Positions 1 through 8,560 are shown, numbered from the stretch's first letter. The stretch: DNA of 64,000 nucleotides from Psychrobacter sp. UBA5136 (GCF_002414005.1 NZ_DHYG01000052.1:25194-89193); one strand, 5' to 3'. Notes: generated from the sequence alone by a model not told the origin. Numbers and translations are program-made.

Positions 1-555
1 CTAAAAAATACCTTGCGCCAAGCGCCCGATGTCATTTTGATTGGTGAGATTCGTAACCGCGAAGTCATGAGCTACGCCATTCAATACGCAGAAACGGGGC
101 ATCTGGTTTTTGCAACATTGCATGCCAATAACGCTAACCAAGCAATCGACCGTATTATTCACTTCTTTGAAACCAGTCGCCATAATCAATTGTTTATGGA
201 TTTATCCTTAAACTTGCAAGCCATTATCGCTCAGCAATTGATTCCCACGCCCGATGGTAAAGGACGCCGCGCCGCTATTGAGATTTTATTAAACTCACAA
301 TTGATTAGTGATTATATCCGTAAAGGCGAGGTGCATGAAATCAAAGATGTGATGACACGCTCACGCGATAGCGGCATGCAAACCTTTGACCAAGCGCTGT
401 TTGACTTATACGAAAATGGTGAAATTACCTATAAAGAAGCCATTCTCCACGCCGACTCCCCTAATGATTTACGCCTAAAAATTAAATTAAGCGGTAAGAA
501 TGGCGCGGCTAATTTAGATGAAGGCGCCGATAGTTTATCGTTAGATATTACTTAG
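1..555 (+). CDS. pilU: PilU/PilT-type twitching motility ATPase, C-terminal part
   Basis: The window opens inside this gene; the frame is open from base 1 and ends at TAG 553-555. The visible part begins at the Walker B region (APDVILIGEIR) followed by the His box (TGHLVFATLHANNA), both typical of secretion ATPases that retract type IV pili. The C-terminal half has the conserved AIEIL and RSRDSGMQTFDQAL segments of PilT/PilU, and the acidic non-PilT tail (GKNGAANLDEGADSLSLDIT) favours PilU. It acts at the inner face of the inner membrane on the pilus base. The N-terminal half, with Walker A, lies outside the window. The family is certain; PilU rather than PilT is a judgement. Confidence 0.85.
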   Translation, partial: LKNTLRQAPDVILIGEIRNREVMSYAIQYAETGHLVFATLHANNANQAIDRIIHFFETSRHNQLFMDLSLNLQAIIAQQLIPTPDGKGRRAAIEILLNSQLISDYIRKGEVHEIKDVMTRSRDSGMQTFDQALFDLYENGEITYKEAILHADSPNDLRLKIKLSGKNGAANLDEGADSLSLDIT

Positions 556-613
556 TAGAACAGTACCTAGCATGCTTACTTAACGTGGCATTACTTAACG
601 AGATTTTTGTCAT

Positions 614-645
614 AAAAAAGCCCTCATCACAGGTGAGGGCTTTTT
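614..645. terminator. Bidirectional intrinsic terminator between pilU and fur
   Basis: A 7-bp perfect stem (GCCCTCA / TGAGGGC) is flanked by an A-run on the left and a T-run on the right, so it can terminate pilU on the plus strand and fur on the minus strand. Confidence 0.85.
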
Positions 646-646
646 G

Positions 647-691
647 ATAGCTTTTAAATTAATAGCTTTCAAGTTAACAGTCTTTAAATCA
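647..691. repeat. Three degenerate 15-bp tandem units
   Basis: Three consecutive 15-mers begin at 647, 662 and 677. Each has an A-T/C-A-G start followed by CTTTnAA(A/G)T. They sit between the terminator and the fur stop codon. No function is evident. Confidence 0.5.
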
Positions 692-720
692 AAGTATAAG
701 ATAGTCGGACTTTTAAACGC

Positions 721-1155
721 TTACTTGGCGTTGTCTCTACAAGCTTGATTATCACAAATACCGTATAGTACCAAAGAATGACCAGATAGCTTAAAGCCAT
801 GCTCTGCCGCCACTTTGGTCTGCTCCTCTTCAATGGTCTTGTTATGGAACTCGACAATTTTGCCGCACACATCACAAACCAGATGATCGTGATGCTCTTC
901 TTGGGTAATCTCAAACACTGAGAGATTGTTTTCAAAGTTGTGGCGCTCAACGATACCCGCTTGCTCAAACTGGGTTAATACGCGATAAACGGTTGCTAGC
1001 CCCACATCCTCACCTTGGTCAATCAGCGCTTTATATACCTCTTCTGCGCTCATGTGATGCAGCTCCGCACTCTCAAGCAGCTCTAAAATTTTGATACGTG
1101 GTAACGTTACTTTTAAACCCGCTTTACGTAAATCTTGATTGGTAAAAGAAGCCAT
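721..1155 (-). CDS. fur: Ferric uptake regulator Fur
   Basis: A 144-residue protein in the usual Fur size range. The N-terminal winged helix includes the DNA-recognition segment GLATVYRVLTQFEQAGIV. The C-terminal dimerisation and metal domain shows HHDHLVCDVC, and a second Cys pair lies in CDNQAC near the end. The start at 1155 is chosen because AGAAGGGA lies just upstream; the open frame extends 14 codons further without a better ribosome site. It represses iron uptake genes when loaded with Fe(II). It is divergent from the bamE homologue, the omlA-fur arrangement known from pseudomonads. Confidence 0.95.
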   Translation of the reverse strand: MASFTNQDLRKAGLKVTLPRIKILELLESAELHHMSAEEVYKALIDQGEDVGLATVYRVLTQFEQAGIVERHNFENNLSVFEITQEEHHDHLVCDVCGKIVEFHNKTIEEEQTKVAAEHGFKLSGHSLVLYGICDNQACRDNAK

Positions 1156-1239
1156 AATATCCCTTCTGACTATGAAAGTCTTAGCAAATGAATTCAAAAA
1201 CAGGAGTTAAATAAACATCAATGGTTGCTATGAATTACT

Positions 1240-1258
1240 GATAAAAAAATGATTATCA
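1240..1258. promoter_or_regulatory. Candidate Fur box in the fur/bamE divergent promoter region
   Basis: An AT-rich stretch contains TGATTATCA, close to the centre of the 7-1-7 Fur consensus, but the left half is degenerate (mostly A). Its place upstream of fur suggests autoregulation. The match is partial, so this is a candidate only. Confidence 0.4.
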
Positions 1259-1493
1259 TAAAAAACTGGCAATTACTGAGCGTGCTTTTAAGACATTTTT
1301 TTATAAAAAACTGCTGCCAAGTGTATGAATTTAAATATAAATAATAAAGGCGGCAAAATAGCGCTTGGTAAATAATGTCGTAAGTGGTAGGCAATTGCAA
1401 GTAAATGACGTATCATTTGTGCAAGATTGCCTGCAAGACCCCCATTATCGGTTTTTAGCAGCGCCTAACCCATTTTTTATGAGTCATCTTACC

Positions 1494-1898
1494 ATGATAA
1501 AGACCTTTAATTTTCGTTCGTTAAGCTCTGCAAACGCATTACGCAAGATTGCCATGACTACTATGCTTGGTGCCACTGTGGCTGTGTCTGGCTGCTCATT
1601 ACTGAGTGTATATAAGATTGATTTGCCACAAGGGACCGCCATCACCCAAGCGCAAGCGCAAAAACTGCAAGTGGGTATGAATCAAAATCAGGTGCTTTAT
1701 ATTCTTGGTAGCCCAGCTATCAGAGATACGCTAGCGCCAAAACGTTGGGATTATATTTATGATTATAAAGCAGGAACAGAAGGTCGCCGTAAGGGTATCG
1801 CCGATGTCAAAAATGCCAGCCAGCATTTAATTGTCTATTTCGATGATAATGGTTTGGTCACTCGCATCGAAGGTATCGACAGCCTGCCTGCCTCATAG
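1494..1898 (+). CDS. bamE: Outer membrane protein assembly factor BamE (SmpA/OmlA) lipoprotein
   Basis: BamE is a small lipoprotein of the BAM complex, which folds beta-barrel proteins into the outer membrane. The protein has a hydrophobic signal ending in a VSGC lipobox. The mature part carries the SmpA/OmlA fold signatures: a KLQVGMNQNQVLYILGSP segment, then WDYIYDY and VYFDDNGLVTRIEG. The start is uncertain: ATG codons at 1479 and 1494 are both possible and neither has a clear ribosome site. The frame is open back to 1365. It is divergent from fur. Confidence 0.85.
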   Translation: MIKTFNFRSLSSANALRKIAMTTMLGATVAVSGCSLLSVYKIDLPQGTAITQAQAQKLQVGMNQNQVLYILGSPAIRDTLAPKRWDYIYDYKAGTEGRRKGIADVKNASQHLIVYFDDNGLVTRIEGIDSLPAS

Positions 1899-1920
1899 TT
1901 TTAATATAGTCAGTTCGTAA

Positions 1921-2027
1921 TAAAATCGATAGGTTAATAGCGACGTGCGACTGGTATAAATTTTCCTTGCTTGCTGCTATCACAGAGGCTACGAAAAATT
2001 CATTCCAGTCGCACTCTATCGGTTTTA
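1921..2027. repeat. Intergenic imperfect palindrome, copy 1 of a dispersed inverted-repeat family
   Basis: Outer arms 1921-1932 and 2016-2027 (TAAAATCGATAG against CTATCGGTTTTA) match with one mismatch. Inner arms from 1945 (GTGCGACTGG...AAATTTT) and ending at 2014 (...CCAGTCGCAC) pair over about 22 bp with few mismatches. The CTTGCTTGCTG segment beside the left arm recurs near 48,710 in opposite orientation. Confidence 0.6.
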
Positions 2028-2077
2028 ATCTGCACCTACTAACTGTACTTACTATAGTAACCTGCAACTGCCAATCA

Positions 2078-2386
2078 TCAACCGCGAGATTTATTTTTGC
2101 GCTGTGACATAGGATCAGCGCTTAAGCTGCGATATACCTCTACCCGATCAAAAGGCTGCAATATATAGTTTAGCGGCTGCTTTTGTGCGTATACCCCAAC
2201 ATGCCAACGCCTAGCCGTTGGCGTCGTCATATCAGCCACCTGTTTACACCATGTTGCTAGCTCAGCAAACTGTGTCAGCCAACCCGCCTGCGCCAGTGCT
2301 TCATACAAAGTTGTACCCTGACTGACTTGGATAGTTAGATAATGCTGGCGCGCTGCCGCTTCTGCATACGCCAGATATACCGTCAT
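2078..2386 (-). CDS. rnfH: RnfH family protein (UPF0125, ubiquitin-like fold)
   Basis: From ATG 2386 the protein is 102 residues, the usual size for RnfH. It starts MTVYLAYAEAAARQHYLTIQ and contains the family features VSQGTTLYEALAQAGW, the WHVGVYAQ segment and the C-terminal QPFDRVEVYRSLSADP before a basic tail. The biochemical role of RnfH is not settled. The frame is open upstream to 2575, which would add a low-complexity extension overlapping the preceding transporter gene; the shorter start fits the family better. The usual neighbour ratA is not present here. Confidence 0.75.
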   Translation of the reverse strand: MTVYLAYAEAAARQHYLTIQVSQGTTLYEALAQAGWLTQFAELATWCKQVADMTTPTARRWHVGVYAQKQPLNYILQPFDRVEVYRSLSADPMSQRKNKSRG

Positions 2387-2493
2387 TAAATGACTCTGTT
2401 CAATGTGTTGCGCATTGCCACTATTGCTGTTGTGGTTAGCTTCAGCGTTATTGGTTGCAATATTGCTAGCTTTACTATTCTTAGCATCAACTG

Positions 2494-3636
2494 TTAGCTT
2501 AACCACTGCATCACCCAACCGACTAAGGCTAAAAGTAGCGCTAGGGGCACAACTAACCGTATTGCCACTCGCCATAAGTTATAAAAGGCTTCATTACCAA
2601 AGTTTAAAGATTTACGCAAATGGCTGATTTTCATCTGCCAACCGGCAAAAATTGACAGCAATAACACCGCGATACTACTGATAATCACCAGGATACCGAC
2701 CAGCCAATTGGTGGGTATAGCAACGACTAACAATAGCGCTAGCACAAGCGTTAACACCAGACTGACCAGCAAACCAAATTTATGCGCCAATTGCTGCGTA
2801 CTATAATGAAGTAAATAGCTGATCACAAATAGTACGCCGACCCAGTACAATAGCTGACCAATGGGTGGTAGCGCCATGCCACTGATAAATAAAGCAACGA
2901 CGCCAACCACAAGCTGTAATATCCAGATTGGTAGTACCAGCTTGGTCGCCCGATACTCTTGCGCCGCATGATGGCGAGAGGATTTTTGCGCGTTGTGGTT
3001 ATCAGCCCCTACCGCCGTGACTGCTTGTTTGCTGACTAGGTTTTGACCAAACCAGTATAAGCCTGTACCCGCACCCACACTAACCAATGCCAAAGCCACG
3101 GCGCGCGCCCACTCGCTCAAGCTGACATCGGTCATGGCAAAAGCAATATTTGGCAGGCCGTTTGCGACGCCTAACAACAAACCAACCAACATTAGACCTA
3201 AGCCAATTGGTAGAGGCGCTACGCCCAGTAAGCTTAATAAGACGGCGATGACCATCAGCCCTGCCGCAATGGCAAAGCTTGATACATCGGGCACGCTATT
3301 GAGCTCTGTTAAAGCCGCTAAAATTCCTGTGCTGGCGCCGGATATGACAAGCGCTGCAATAATGATGGAAACCAGAGCCGCTAACCAACCAAAACTGCGC
3401 CACATGGCGCTGGCATCTGCCTCACGCGTAAGCTTTTGCATGCCAGCCAAGGGCGCCTCAGCACTACGGTAAGCCAAAGCAATCTCAGCATACACCACGG
3501 GTAGCGAGACCAGTAGCATCGCCAAAAGCCATAGCAACCAAAAATCGATCTCGCCTATGGATGCTGGGGCAAACCAGCGAAATAATAATAGCGGTAGCAG
3601 CGCGGCGATAAAGTAAGAAGCGTAGCGAATCATCAT
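2494..3636 (-). CDS. NSS/SNF-like multi-pass membrane transporter, divergent
   Basis: A 380-residue integral membrane protein with about ten hydrophobic segments. The stretch LLVSLPVVYAEIALAYRS followed by W.SFGWLAALVSII resembles TM2-TM3 of neurotransmitter:sodium symporters (LPLLLAEIALGRRS). The canonical TM1 sodium-site motif at the N-terminus is not recognisable and the protein is shorter than usual for the family. It is probably a Na+-coupled or orphan transporter; the substrate is unknown. The rnfH frame overlaps or directly follows it on the same strand, which suggests co-transcription. Confidence 0.55.
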   Translation of the reverse strand: MMIRYASYFIAALLPLLLFRWFAPASIGEIDFWLLWLLAMLLVSLPVVYAEIALAYRSAEAPLAGMQKLTREADASAMWRSFGWLAALVSIIIAALVISGASTGILAALTELNSVPDVSSFAIAAGLMVIAVLLSLLGVAPLPIGLGLMLVGLLLGVANGLPNIAFAMTDVSLSEWARAVALALVSVGAGTGLYWFGQNLVSKQAVTAVGADNHNAQKSSRHHAAQEYRATKLVLPIWILQLVVGVVALFISGMALPPIGQLLYWVGVLFVISYLLHYSTQQLAHKFGLLVSLVLTLVLALLLVVAIPTNWLVGILVIISSIAVLLLSIFAGWQMKISHLRKSLNFGNEAFYNLWRVAIRLVVPLALLLALVGWVMQWLS

Positions 3637-3788
3637 AATCTAAATCCAAGCGATTCAAAGTGAACAATATTTAAGGATATAAAGCACTGATAACTGCCTA
3701 TCTTTTCTATGATAGTTTTATATAAAGGCGACTTAATTCTTATAGGTGTTACCAAAGCCTATGTCAGCTATATAAGGACTGCCAGTTA

Positions 3789-3815
3789 TAAAAAAACCCC
3801 GAAATCGGGGTTTAA
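3789..3815. terminator. Intrinsic terminator
   Basis: AACCCCGA/TCGGGGTT hairpin with a two-base loop, preceded by a run of A and followed by TTTA. It lies between cytochrome c4 and the transporter gene and is best placed to end the cytochrome c4 transcript on the minus strand. Confidence 0.7.
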
Positions 3816-3930
3816 TCGCTACATCTAACGGCTGCATGAAATGGGACAACTTTTATTTAAACTAGCCATGCACGTTATGCACGTTGAAAGTCACAGCCGT
3901 TAAAAGCTTAGCCGCTAAATCGGTAGCGGA

Positions 3931-4599
3931 TTAGTGAACCGCGCTCACATAATCTGCCAAGATACGAATATCGCGATCAGATAGCTTTGAAGCAACCGTT
4001 TGCATCATGCCCTTCTCGCCTTCTTTTTCCGCATCGTTGACACGTTTTTGCTCTTCGCTATCGACATCATCAGCGCGTCCCGCCGCACGGAATAACTTTA
4101 GCTGCGTGGCAATATATTCTGCATGCTGACCACCTAAGCGTGGAAATGCCGCCCAAACGTTACCTGCTGCATCTGGACCATGACAGCCTGCACAGGCGAT
4201 CACGCCGCGTGATTTATCACCACCTAAAAATAGCTTAGTTGCTTCTTGCGTGGTCGCAGGATTACCAAATGCCACGCCCCAAGGTTTTTGGCTGGCATAA
4301 TAGCCTGCGACGTTGGCTAAATCTTGCTGAGATAAATTGGCAACTTGTGATTGCATGATACCGTTTTTACGGTAGCCTGATTTAAAATTAACCAATTGTT
4401 TATATAAGTACTTTACGTTTTGACCGCCAAGATTCGGCTGGGCTGGCACAGGACTGACACCATCAACACCATGACAAGCCGCACAAACGGTTTCTGCAAT
4501 TTGCTTACCTGCATTGACGTCATGTTCAGGAACAATAATAGCAGCTTGTACGCTGAAACTTGCAACACATAAGCTGGCGGCAGCGATTAACTTTTTCAT
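3931..4599 (-). CDS. Cytochrome c4 (diheme, periplasmic)
   Basis: A 222-residue secreted protein with a Sec signal (MKKLIAAASLCVASFSVQA) and two c-type haem sites, CAACH and CAGCH, one in each of two homologous halves. Each half has the downstream methionine-ligand region typical of cytochrome c4 (the GIMQSQ and KGMMQTVA segments). It carries electrons to terminal oxidases in the periplasm. The start at 4599 has AGGA upstream; the frame is open a further 25 codons but that extension has no signal character. A monohaem cytochrome c5 gene lies upstream on the same strand. Confidence 0.93.
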   Translation of the reverse strand: MKKLIAAASLCVASFSVQAAIIVPEHDVNAGKQIAETVCAACHGVDGVSPVPAQPNLGGQNVKYLYKQLVNFKSGYRKNGIMQSQVANLSQQDLANVAGYYASQKPWGVAFGNPATTQEATKLFLGGDKSRGVIACAGCHGPDAAGNVWAAFPRLGGQHAEYIATQLKLFRAAGRADDVDSEEQKRVNDAEKEGEKGMMQTVASKLSDRDIRILADYVSAVH

Positions 4600-5016
4600 T
4601 GATACAAATCCTACTAACTCGACGTAAGCATTATTTAGAGTGATTGCATTATCAAAAGACACAGCAGGTACCAAGCCATTATCTAAACGGCTAAGCCATC
4701 TATTATGCGGTCTTTATCACAAGCAGCCCGAAAGTACTTACTAATATCAGGGTTTATTTTGGATTATTATAGCAAGACTTTTTACTATTTGCCTACTTAA
4801 TCGTAGCATTGCCTATTTTTTCTACGGCTATCGCCTTTGCTCACTCAATAAAAAACAAGAAGTATAAAAAACAAAACGCATAAAAATAAAAAGCGCAAAA
4901 GGTTTGTCCACCTCGCGCCTCATATCGTTTATCTAAGTGACTATTTTAGTTTTTAGGCTGAGATACTGCTGATACTGGCTTGCTTTACATACAGGTTTAC
5001 TTTTAATACCTGTCTG
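4600..5016. other. Intergenic region upstream of cytochrome c4
   Basis: No gene was seen. The stretch is AT-rich and must hold the cytochrome c4 promoter, but no convincing -35/-10 pair stood out. Around 4848-4898 three loose units of about 16-17 bp repeat (ATAAAAAACAA-like), a weak example of the degenerate arrays seen elsewhere in the window. Confidence 0.4.
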
Positions 5017-5352
5017 CTACTTGCTCATATATTCGATAAGCTTGCGGTAGTCGTCGTCACTGCAATTGTCGCACAGGCCGCCTGCTGGCATTTGAATCAT
5101 GCCATTTTTAACGGATTTAACCAGTGCTGGCATGCCTTTTTGTTTGATAAGCTGTTGCCATTTTGCTCTATCGCCTTTTTTGATGGCATTTAGCGCACCA
5201 CTATCGTGACAGGCGGCACATGAGTTATTATAGGTGGTGGCAGTGTCGGCGGCGCTAGCATGACTTATCATGGCCGTACTAATGATTAGCGCAGCGCCAC
5301 TGGTGACTAAAAAGCGGCAGCTTTTGGCAAAAATTTCGGTGATTGAAAACAT
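5017..5352 (-). CDS. Cytochrome c5-type monohaem cytochrome c
   Basis: A 111-residue exported protein with an N-terminal hydrophobic signal ending HASA and one haem site, CAACH. The later CDNC pair fits the second disulphide of cytochrome c5, and the methionine ligand is in NGMIQMPAGG. The start at 5352 is chosen because GAGGTG lies seven bases upstream. It is a periplasmic electron carrier probably working with the neighbouring cytochrome c4. Confidence 0.88.
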   Translation of the reverse strand: MFSITEIFAKSCRFLVTSGAALIISTAMISHASAADTATTYNNSCAACHDSGALNAIKKGDRAKWQQLIKQKGMPALVKSVKNGMIQMPAGGLCDNCSDDDYRKLIEYMSK

Positions 5353-5750
5353 AGGACACCTCATCTCTTTTTTTCGTGCGCTTAATCCATGATTTTATTA
5401 AGCGTCTATCGTTCAACTATCATTCAATCTATCTCACTAAAGATTGTAACAATATATGACATATTAATATATATAAATATAGTTTAGGTTTGTTAAAACG
5501 GTCTAATTAAGCAAAATTTTGCTATAAAAATTACTTTAATTTCCGGTTATGTTAAGAATAATATGAGGGTATTCGCCGTTATTTCAATAACTAAGCAGCA
5601 TAATAGTATAGAATAGGTACTATTTTGAAGCGTCTATTTTATTGAGGTCTAAGTTTTGCCGCTCACCCATTTTAGGCGCTCCTTAAAGCCCTACTTAATT
5701 CAGAAACTTTTCACTACCGTATCTAATTTTTTAAGATTAATGAGTCATTT
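5353..5750. other. Divergent intergenic region between cytochrome c5 and engB
   Basis: About 400 AT-rich bases with no convincing gene. It should hold the promoters for both flanking genes. No strong hairpin or operator was recognised. Confidence 0.4.
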
Positions 5751-6488
5751 ATGAGTACCCCGTTTAAAGATGTCGCCGCCGAACATGCGGATTTTAATAC
5801 CAAAGCCCGTCAGCGTATTCAGCAAACTGAATTTATGACGTCCGCGCCGACCTTTCGCCTTTGTCCGCCGGATACTGGGCTAGAAGTTGCTTTTGCTGGT
5901 CGCTCGAACGCTGGGAAATCGTCGGCTATCAATGCGCTGACCAATCAGCGTCAATTGGCTCGCTCGTCTAAAACACCCGGTCGCACGCAGATGATTAACT
6001 TTTTTAGCATTGGCGACACGGATAGACGGTTGGTTGATTTGCCGGGTTATGGTTATGCTGCCGTCCCGCTTGAGATGAAAAAAGAATGGCAGGTTGAGCT
6101 GGAAGAATATCTGGTATCGCGCGCCAGCCTTGCAGGTTTGGTACTGATGACAGATATCCGTCATCCGCTTAAATTCTTTGATGAGCAAATGCTGCACTGG
6201 GCAAAAGATGGCGAGTTGCCGGTGCATATCTTGCTGACCAAAGCGGATAAGCTTAAATACGGTGCCTCTAAAACTGCGCTGCTTAATACTCGTAAAAGAC
6301 TTAAGCAGTTGGACTTAGACTGTACGATACAGCTATTTTCCGCATTAAGAAAAGAAGGCCTTGATGAGTTGGCAGGGGTCATGGGCAACTGGTACGAGTA
6401 TCAGCTGGAAGATGATAAAAACAGTGAGTCATCTGTTCCTGAAAAACAAGAAAATGTCATGGAAAACGACATAGAAAATGGCGACTAA
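5751..6488 (+). CDS. engB: Ribosome biogenesis GTPase EngB (YihA/YsxC)
   Basis: The protein shows all five G motifs of a TRAFAC GTPase: G1 GRSNAGKSS (residues 50-58), G2 in TPGRTQ (75-80), G3 DLPGYG (96-101), G4 TKAD (163-166) and G5 SALRKEG. It acts in assembly of the large ribosomal subunit. Compared with E. coli YihA it has a similar core plus an acidic tail of about 25 residues (after residue 220) rich in E, N and D. The ATG at 5751 is preceded by an AT-rich leader. Confidence 0.95.
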   Translation: MSTPFKDVAAEHADFNTKARQRIQQTEFMTSAPTFRLCPPDTGLEVAFAGRSNAGKSSAINALTNQRQLARSSKTPGRTQMINFFSIGDTDRRLVDLPGYGYAAVPLEMKKEWQVELEEYLVSRASLAGLVLMTDIRHPLKFFDEQMLHWAKDGELPVHILLTKADKLKYGASKTALLNTRKRLKQLDLDCTIQLFSALRKEGLDELAGVMGNWYEYQLEDDKNSESSVPEKQENVMENDIENGD

Positions 6489-6651
6489 ACCGCTGATAAG
6501 CAAAAAGGTACTGAATAAATTTGCGTGTTTGATGATTTCAGGGATGATTTAAAGGCGAGTTTAGATATAGTCACTTTTGCAAACGATAAGTAGAAAAAAG
6601 GGTTATAAACAGCTCTTTTAGACCTATCCAAACTACGTATAATTATCTATT

Positions 6652-7266
6652 ATGAGTAGATTATTAAGCATAAAAAAAGCTGCTGATGGGCTGAGCGTGT
6701 CAGTCTCAACCCTAAGAAGATGGGATGAGACAGGGCAACTTGTCGCGCAAAGAACCCCTAAAGGTCATCGTAGATATGATTTATCTAAGATTAATCCAAA
6801 CTTATTACACAAACAGGAGATTGCGAGTAGAAAAACAATCGCTTATGCGCGTGTATCAAGTCGTGATTAAAAACCTGATTTAGAGCCCTAAGTACAGTTA
6901 TTGGCATTATATTGTGCTAAGCAAGGCTGGTCTTTTGAAGTGATAAGCGACTTAGGTAGTGGTATGAATTACCATAAAAAAGGCTTAAAACGTCTTCTTG
7001 ATGATATCCTTGATAATAAAATAGACAGACTGGTTCTGACTCATAAAGACAGATTGTTACGTTTTGGCGCCGAACTTGTTTTTGCACTTTGCGAGGCGCG
7101 TCAAGTTGAAGTTGTTATTGTCAATCAAGGTGAAAACCTATCATTTGAAGAAGAGTTGGCTCAAGATGTTCTTGAGATTACCACTGTTTTTTCGGCAAGG
7201 CTTTAAGGCTCACGTAGCAAGAAAAATAAAAAATTAATAGAAGCAGTCAAGGAAAGTTTGTCATGA
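6652..7266 (+). pseudogene. tnpA: IS607-type serine recombinase TnpA, broken by three in-frame TAA codons
   Basis: One reading frame runs from ATG 6652 to TGA 7264-7266. It has an N-terminal MerR-like helix-turn-helix (LLSIKKAADGLSVSVSTLRRWDETG), the catalytic-serine strand IAYARVSSRD, and the resolvase core DLGSGMNYHKKGLKRLL...VLTHKDRLLRFG. TAA codons interrupt the frame at 6868-6870, 6889-6891 and 7204-7206. Sequence on both sides stays in phase with family features. The first two positions usually encode glutamine and the third tyrosine, so these look like point changes rather than frameshifts. The gene ends in an ATGA overlap with tnpB. No full-length protein is expected without readthrough. 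Confidence 0.85.
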
Positions 7267-8417
7267 TTCGCGGTCATGTCATTGAGTTAAACCCTAATCA
7301 TAAACAAGCAACGTATTTTGCTCGTGCTTGTGGCGTGGCTCGCCTTGCTTACAATTGGGCGCTTGCGGAATGGCAAAGACAATACGCTCTTGATAAAGCA
7401 TATCGTGACCACTGCAAAGCCCAAAATATTGACATTAACCAAGACAAATTAAACCGACCATCACAAGCAAAGCTTAGGCGCAAGCTTAACGCCATAAAGG
7501 GTGACAAATACCCTTTTATGCTTGAGATTACCAAGTGCGCCCCACAGCTTGCCATTATGCAGTTGGGTGATGCTTATCAGCGATTCTTTAAAGGCGAATC
7601 TAAATACCCAAAGTTTCGCAAAAAAGGCGTTAATGACCGATTTAACCTATCAAATGATCAATTTGCCATTAAAGACAGGAGGATAAGAATACCAAATCTA
7701 GGGTGGGTTAAGATGCGTGAGGCATTGCGATTTGACGGCAAAATATTGTCAGCTAAGATATTTAGTCGTGGCGGTAAATGGTTTGTAAGCATTGCCGTTG
7801 AGATCACCACTCCTATAAAATTTACCAAAAAAACAGGCAAAAGCGTTGGTATTGATTTAGGAGTTACCGATTTACTGACTCTATCCGATGGGCGAAAAAT
7901 CAAAGCCCCAAAACCTTTAAAGCTGTATCTAAAAAAGCTTCGGCGTCTTAGCAAAGCATTAAGCCGAAAACAAAAAGGCAGTAAAAACCGTGCCAAAGCG
8001 AAAACCAAGCTGTCACGGCTTCATTATAAAATCAGATGTACTCGCCAAGATAGCCTGCACAAACTTACCTCTAGCTTAGTGCATGACTTTAATACCATTG
8101 CTATTGAGCATCTAAACGTCAAAGGCATGATGAAGAACCGTAGATTGTCACGCGCTATCAGTGATTTGGGTTTTTATGAGTTTAAGCGCCAGCTTATTTA
8201 TAAAGCCAGTGAGCAAGGTAAAAGCGTAAAGTTAGTCGATAGGTTTTATCCAAGCTCAAAAACGTGTTCAAACTGCAATCATATTCTTGGCAAGAATGAG
8301 TTGACATTAAATAGGCGCGCTTGGACCTGCCTCAGATGCCAAACAACACACGATCGCGATATTAACGCCAGCATTAACATTTTAAACAATGCGTCAGTCA
8401 CTCTGACCAATACATAG
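7263..8417 (+). CDS. tnpB: TnpB, IS607-type RNA-guided nuclease
   Basis: A 384-residue OrfB/TnpB, likely a transposon-encoded RNA-guided DNA endonuclease related to Cas12. The RuvC triad is intact: D198 in GIDLGVTD, E282 in IAIEHLNVKGM and D366 in HDRDINAS. The zinc ribbon cysteines CSNC and CLRC lie between the second and third acidic residues. Typical family length and no internal stop. It starts inside the stop of tnpA (ATGA overlap), so it was originally translationally coupled to it. Confidence 0.93.
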   Translation: MIRGHVIELNPNHKQATYFARACGVARLAYNWALAEWQRQYALDKAYRDHCKAQNIDINQDKLNRPSQAKLRRKLNAIKGDKYPFMLEITKCAPQLAIMQLGDAYQRFFKGESKYPKFRKKGVNDRFNLSNDQFAIKDRRIRIPNLGWVKMREALRFDGKILSAKIFSRGGKWFVSIAVEITTPIKFTKKTGKSVGIDLGVTDLLTLSDGRKIKAPKPLKLYLKKLRRLSKALSRKQKGSKNRAKAKTKLSRLHYKIRCTRQDSLHKLTSSLVHDFNTIAIEHLNVKGMMKNRRLSRAISDLGFYEFKRQLIYKASEQGKSVKLVDRFYPSSKTCSNCNHILGKNELTLNRRAWTCLRCQTTHDRDINASINILNNASVTLTNT

Positions 8418-8560
8418 CACCCTTTTTCATTGGACGGTGAGTTCCACCGCCAATCAAAAAAGTCTGTGGAGTCGTGGTAAGACCAAATCTTAAACAAGAG
8501 GGGGCACGTGACAATGAAGCAGAAAGAAAACACTAAACTAAACTACTACAGGTAAGTTTA
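8400..8560 (+). ncRNA. Candidate omega RNA (TnpB guide RNA) and right end
   Basis: TnpB guide RNAs overlap the 3' end of tnpB and the element's right end. Here the non-coding stretch just after the tnpB stop holds a strong hairpin at 8429-8454 (ATTGG-A-CGGTG, loop AGTTC, CACCG-CCAAT) and further GC-rich segments up to about 8560. The location and structure fit; expression and exact ends are inference. Confidence 0.4.

Noticed and set aside
684..968. Open frame on the minus strand overlapping fur
   Set aside because: It is a shadow of fur in another frame with no ribosome site and no family features.
2387..2575. Longer rnfH start at 2575
   Set aside because: The extra residues are low-complexity and overlap the transporter frame; the ATG at 2386 gives the usual RnfH length.
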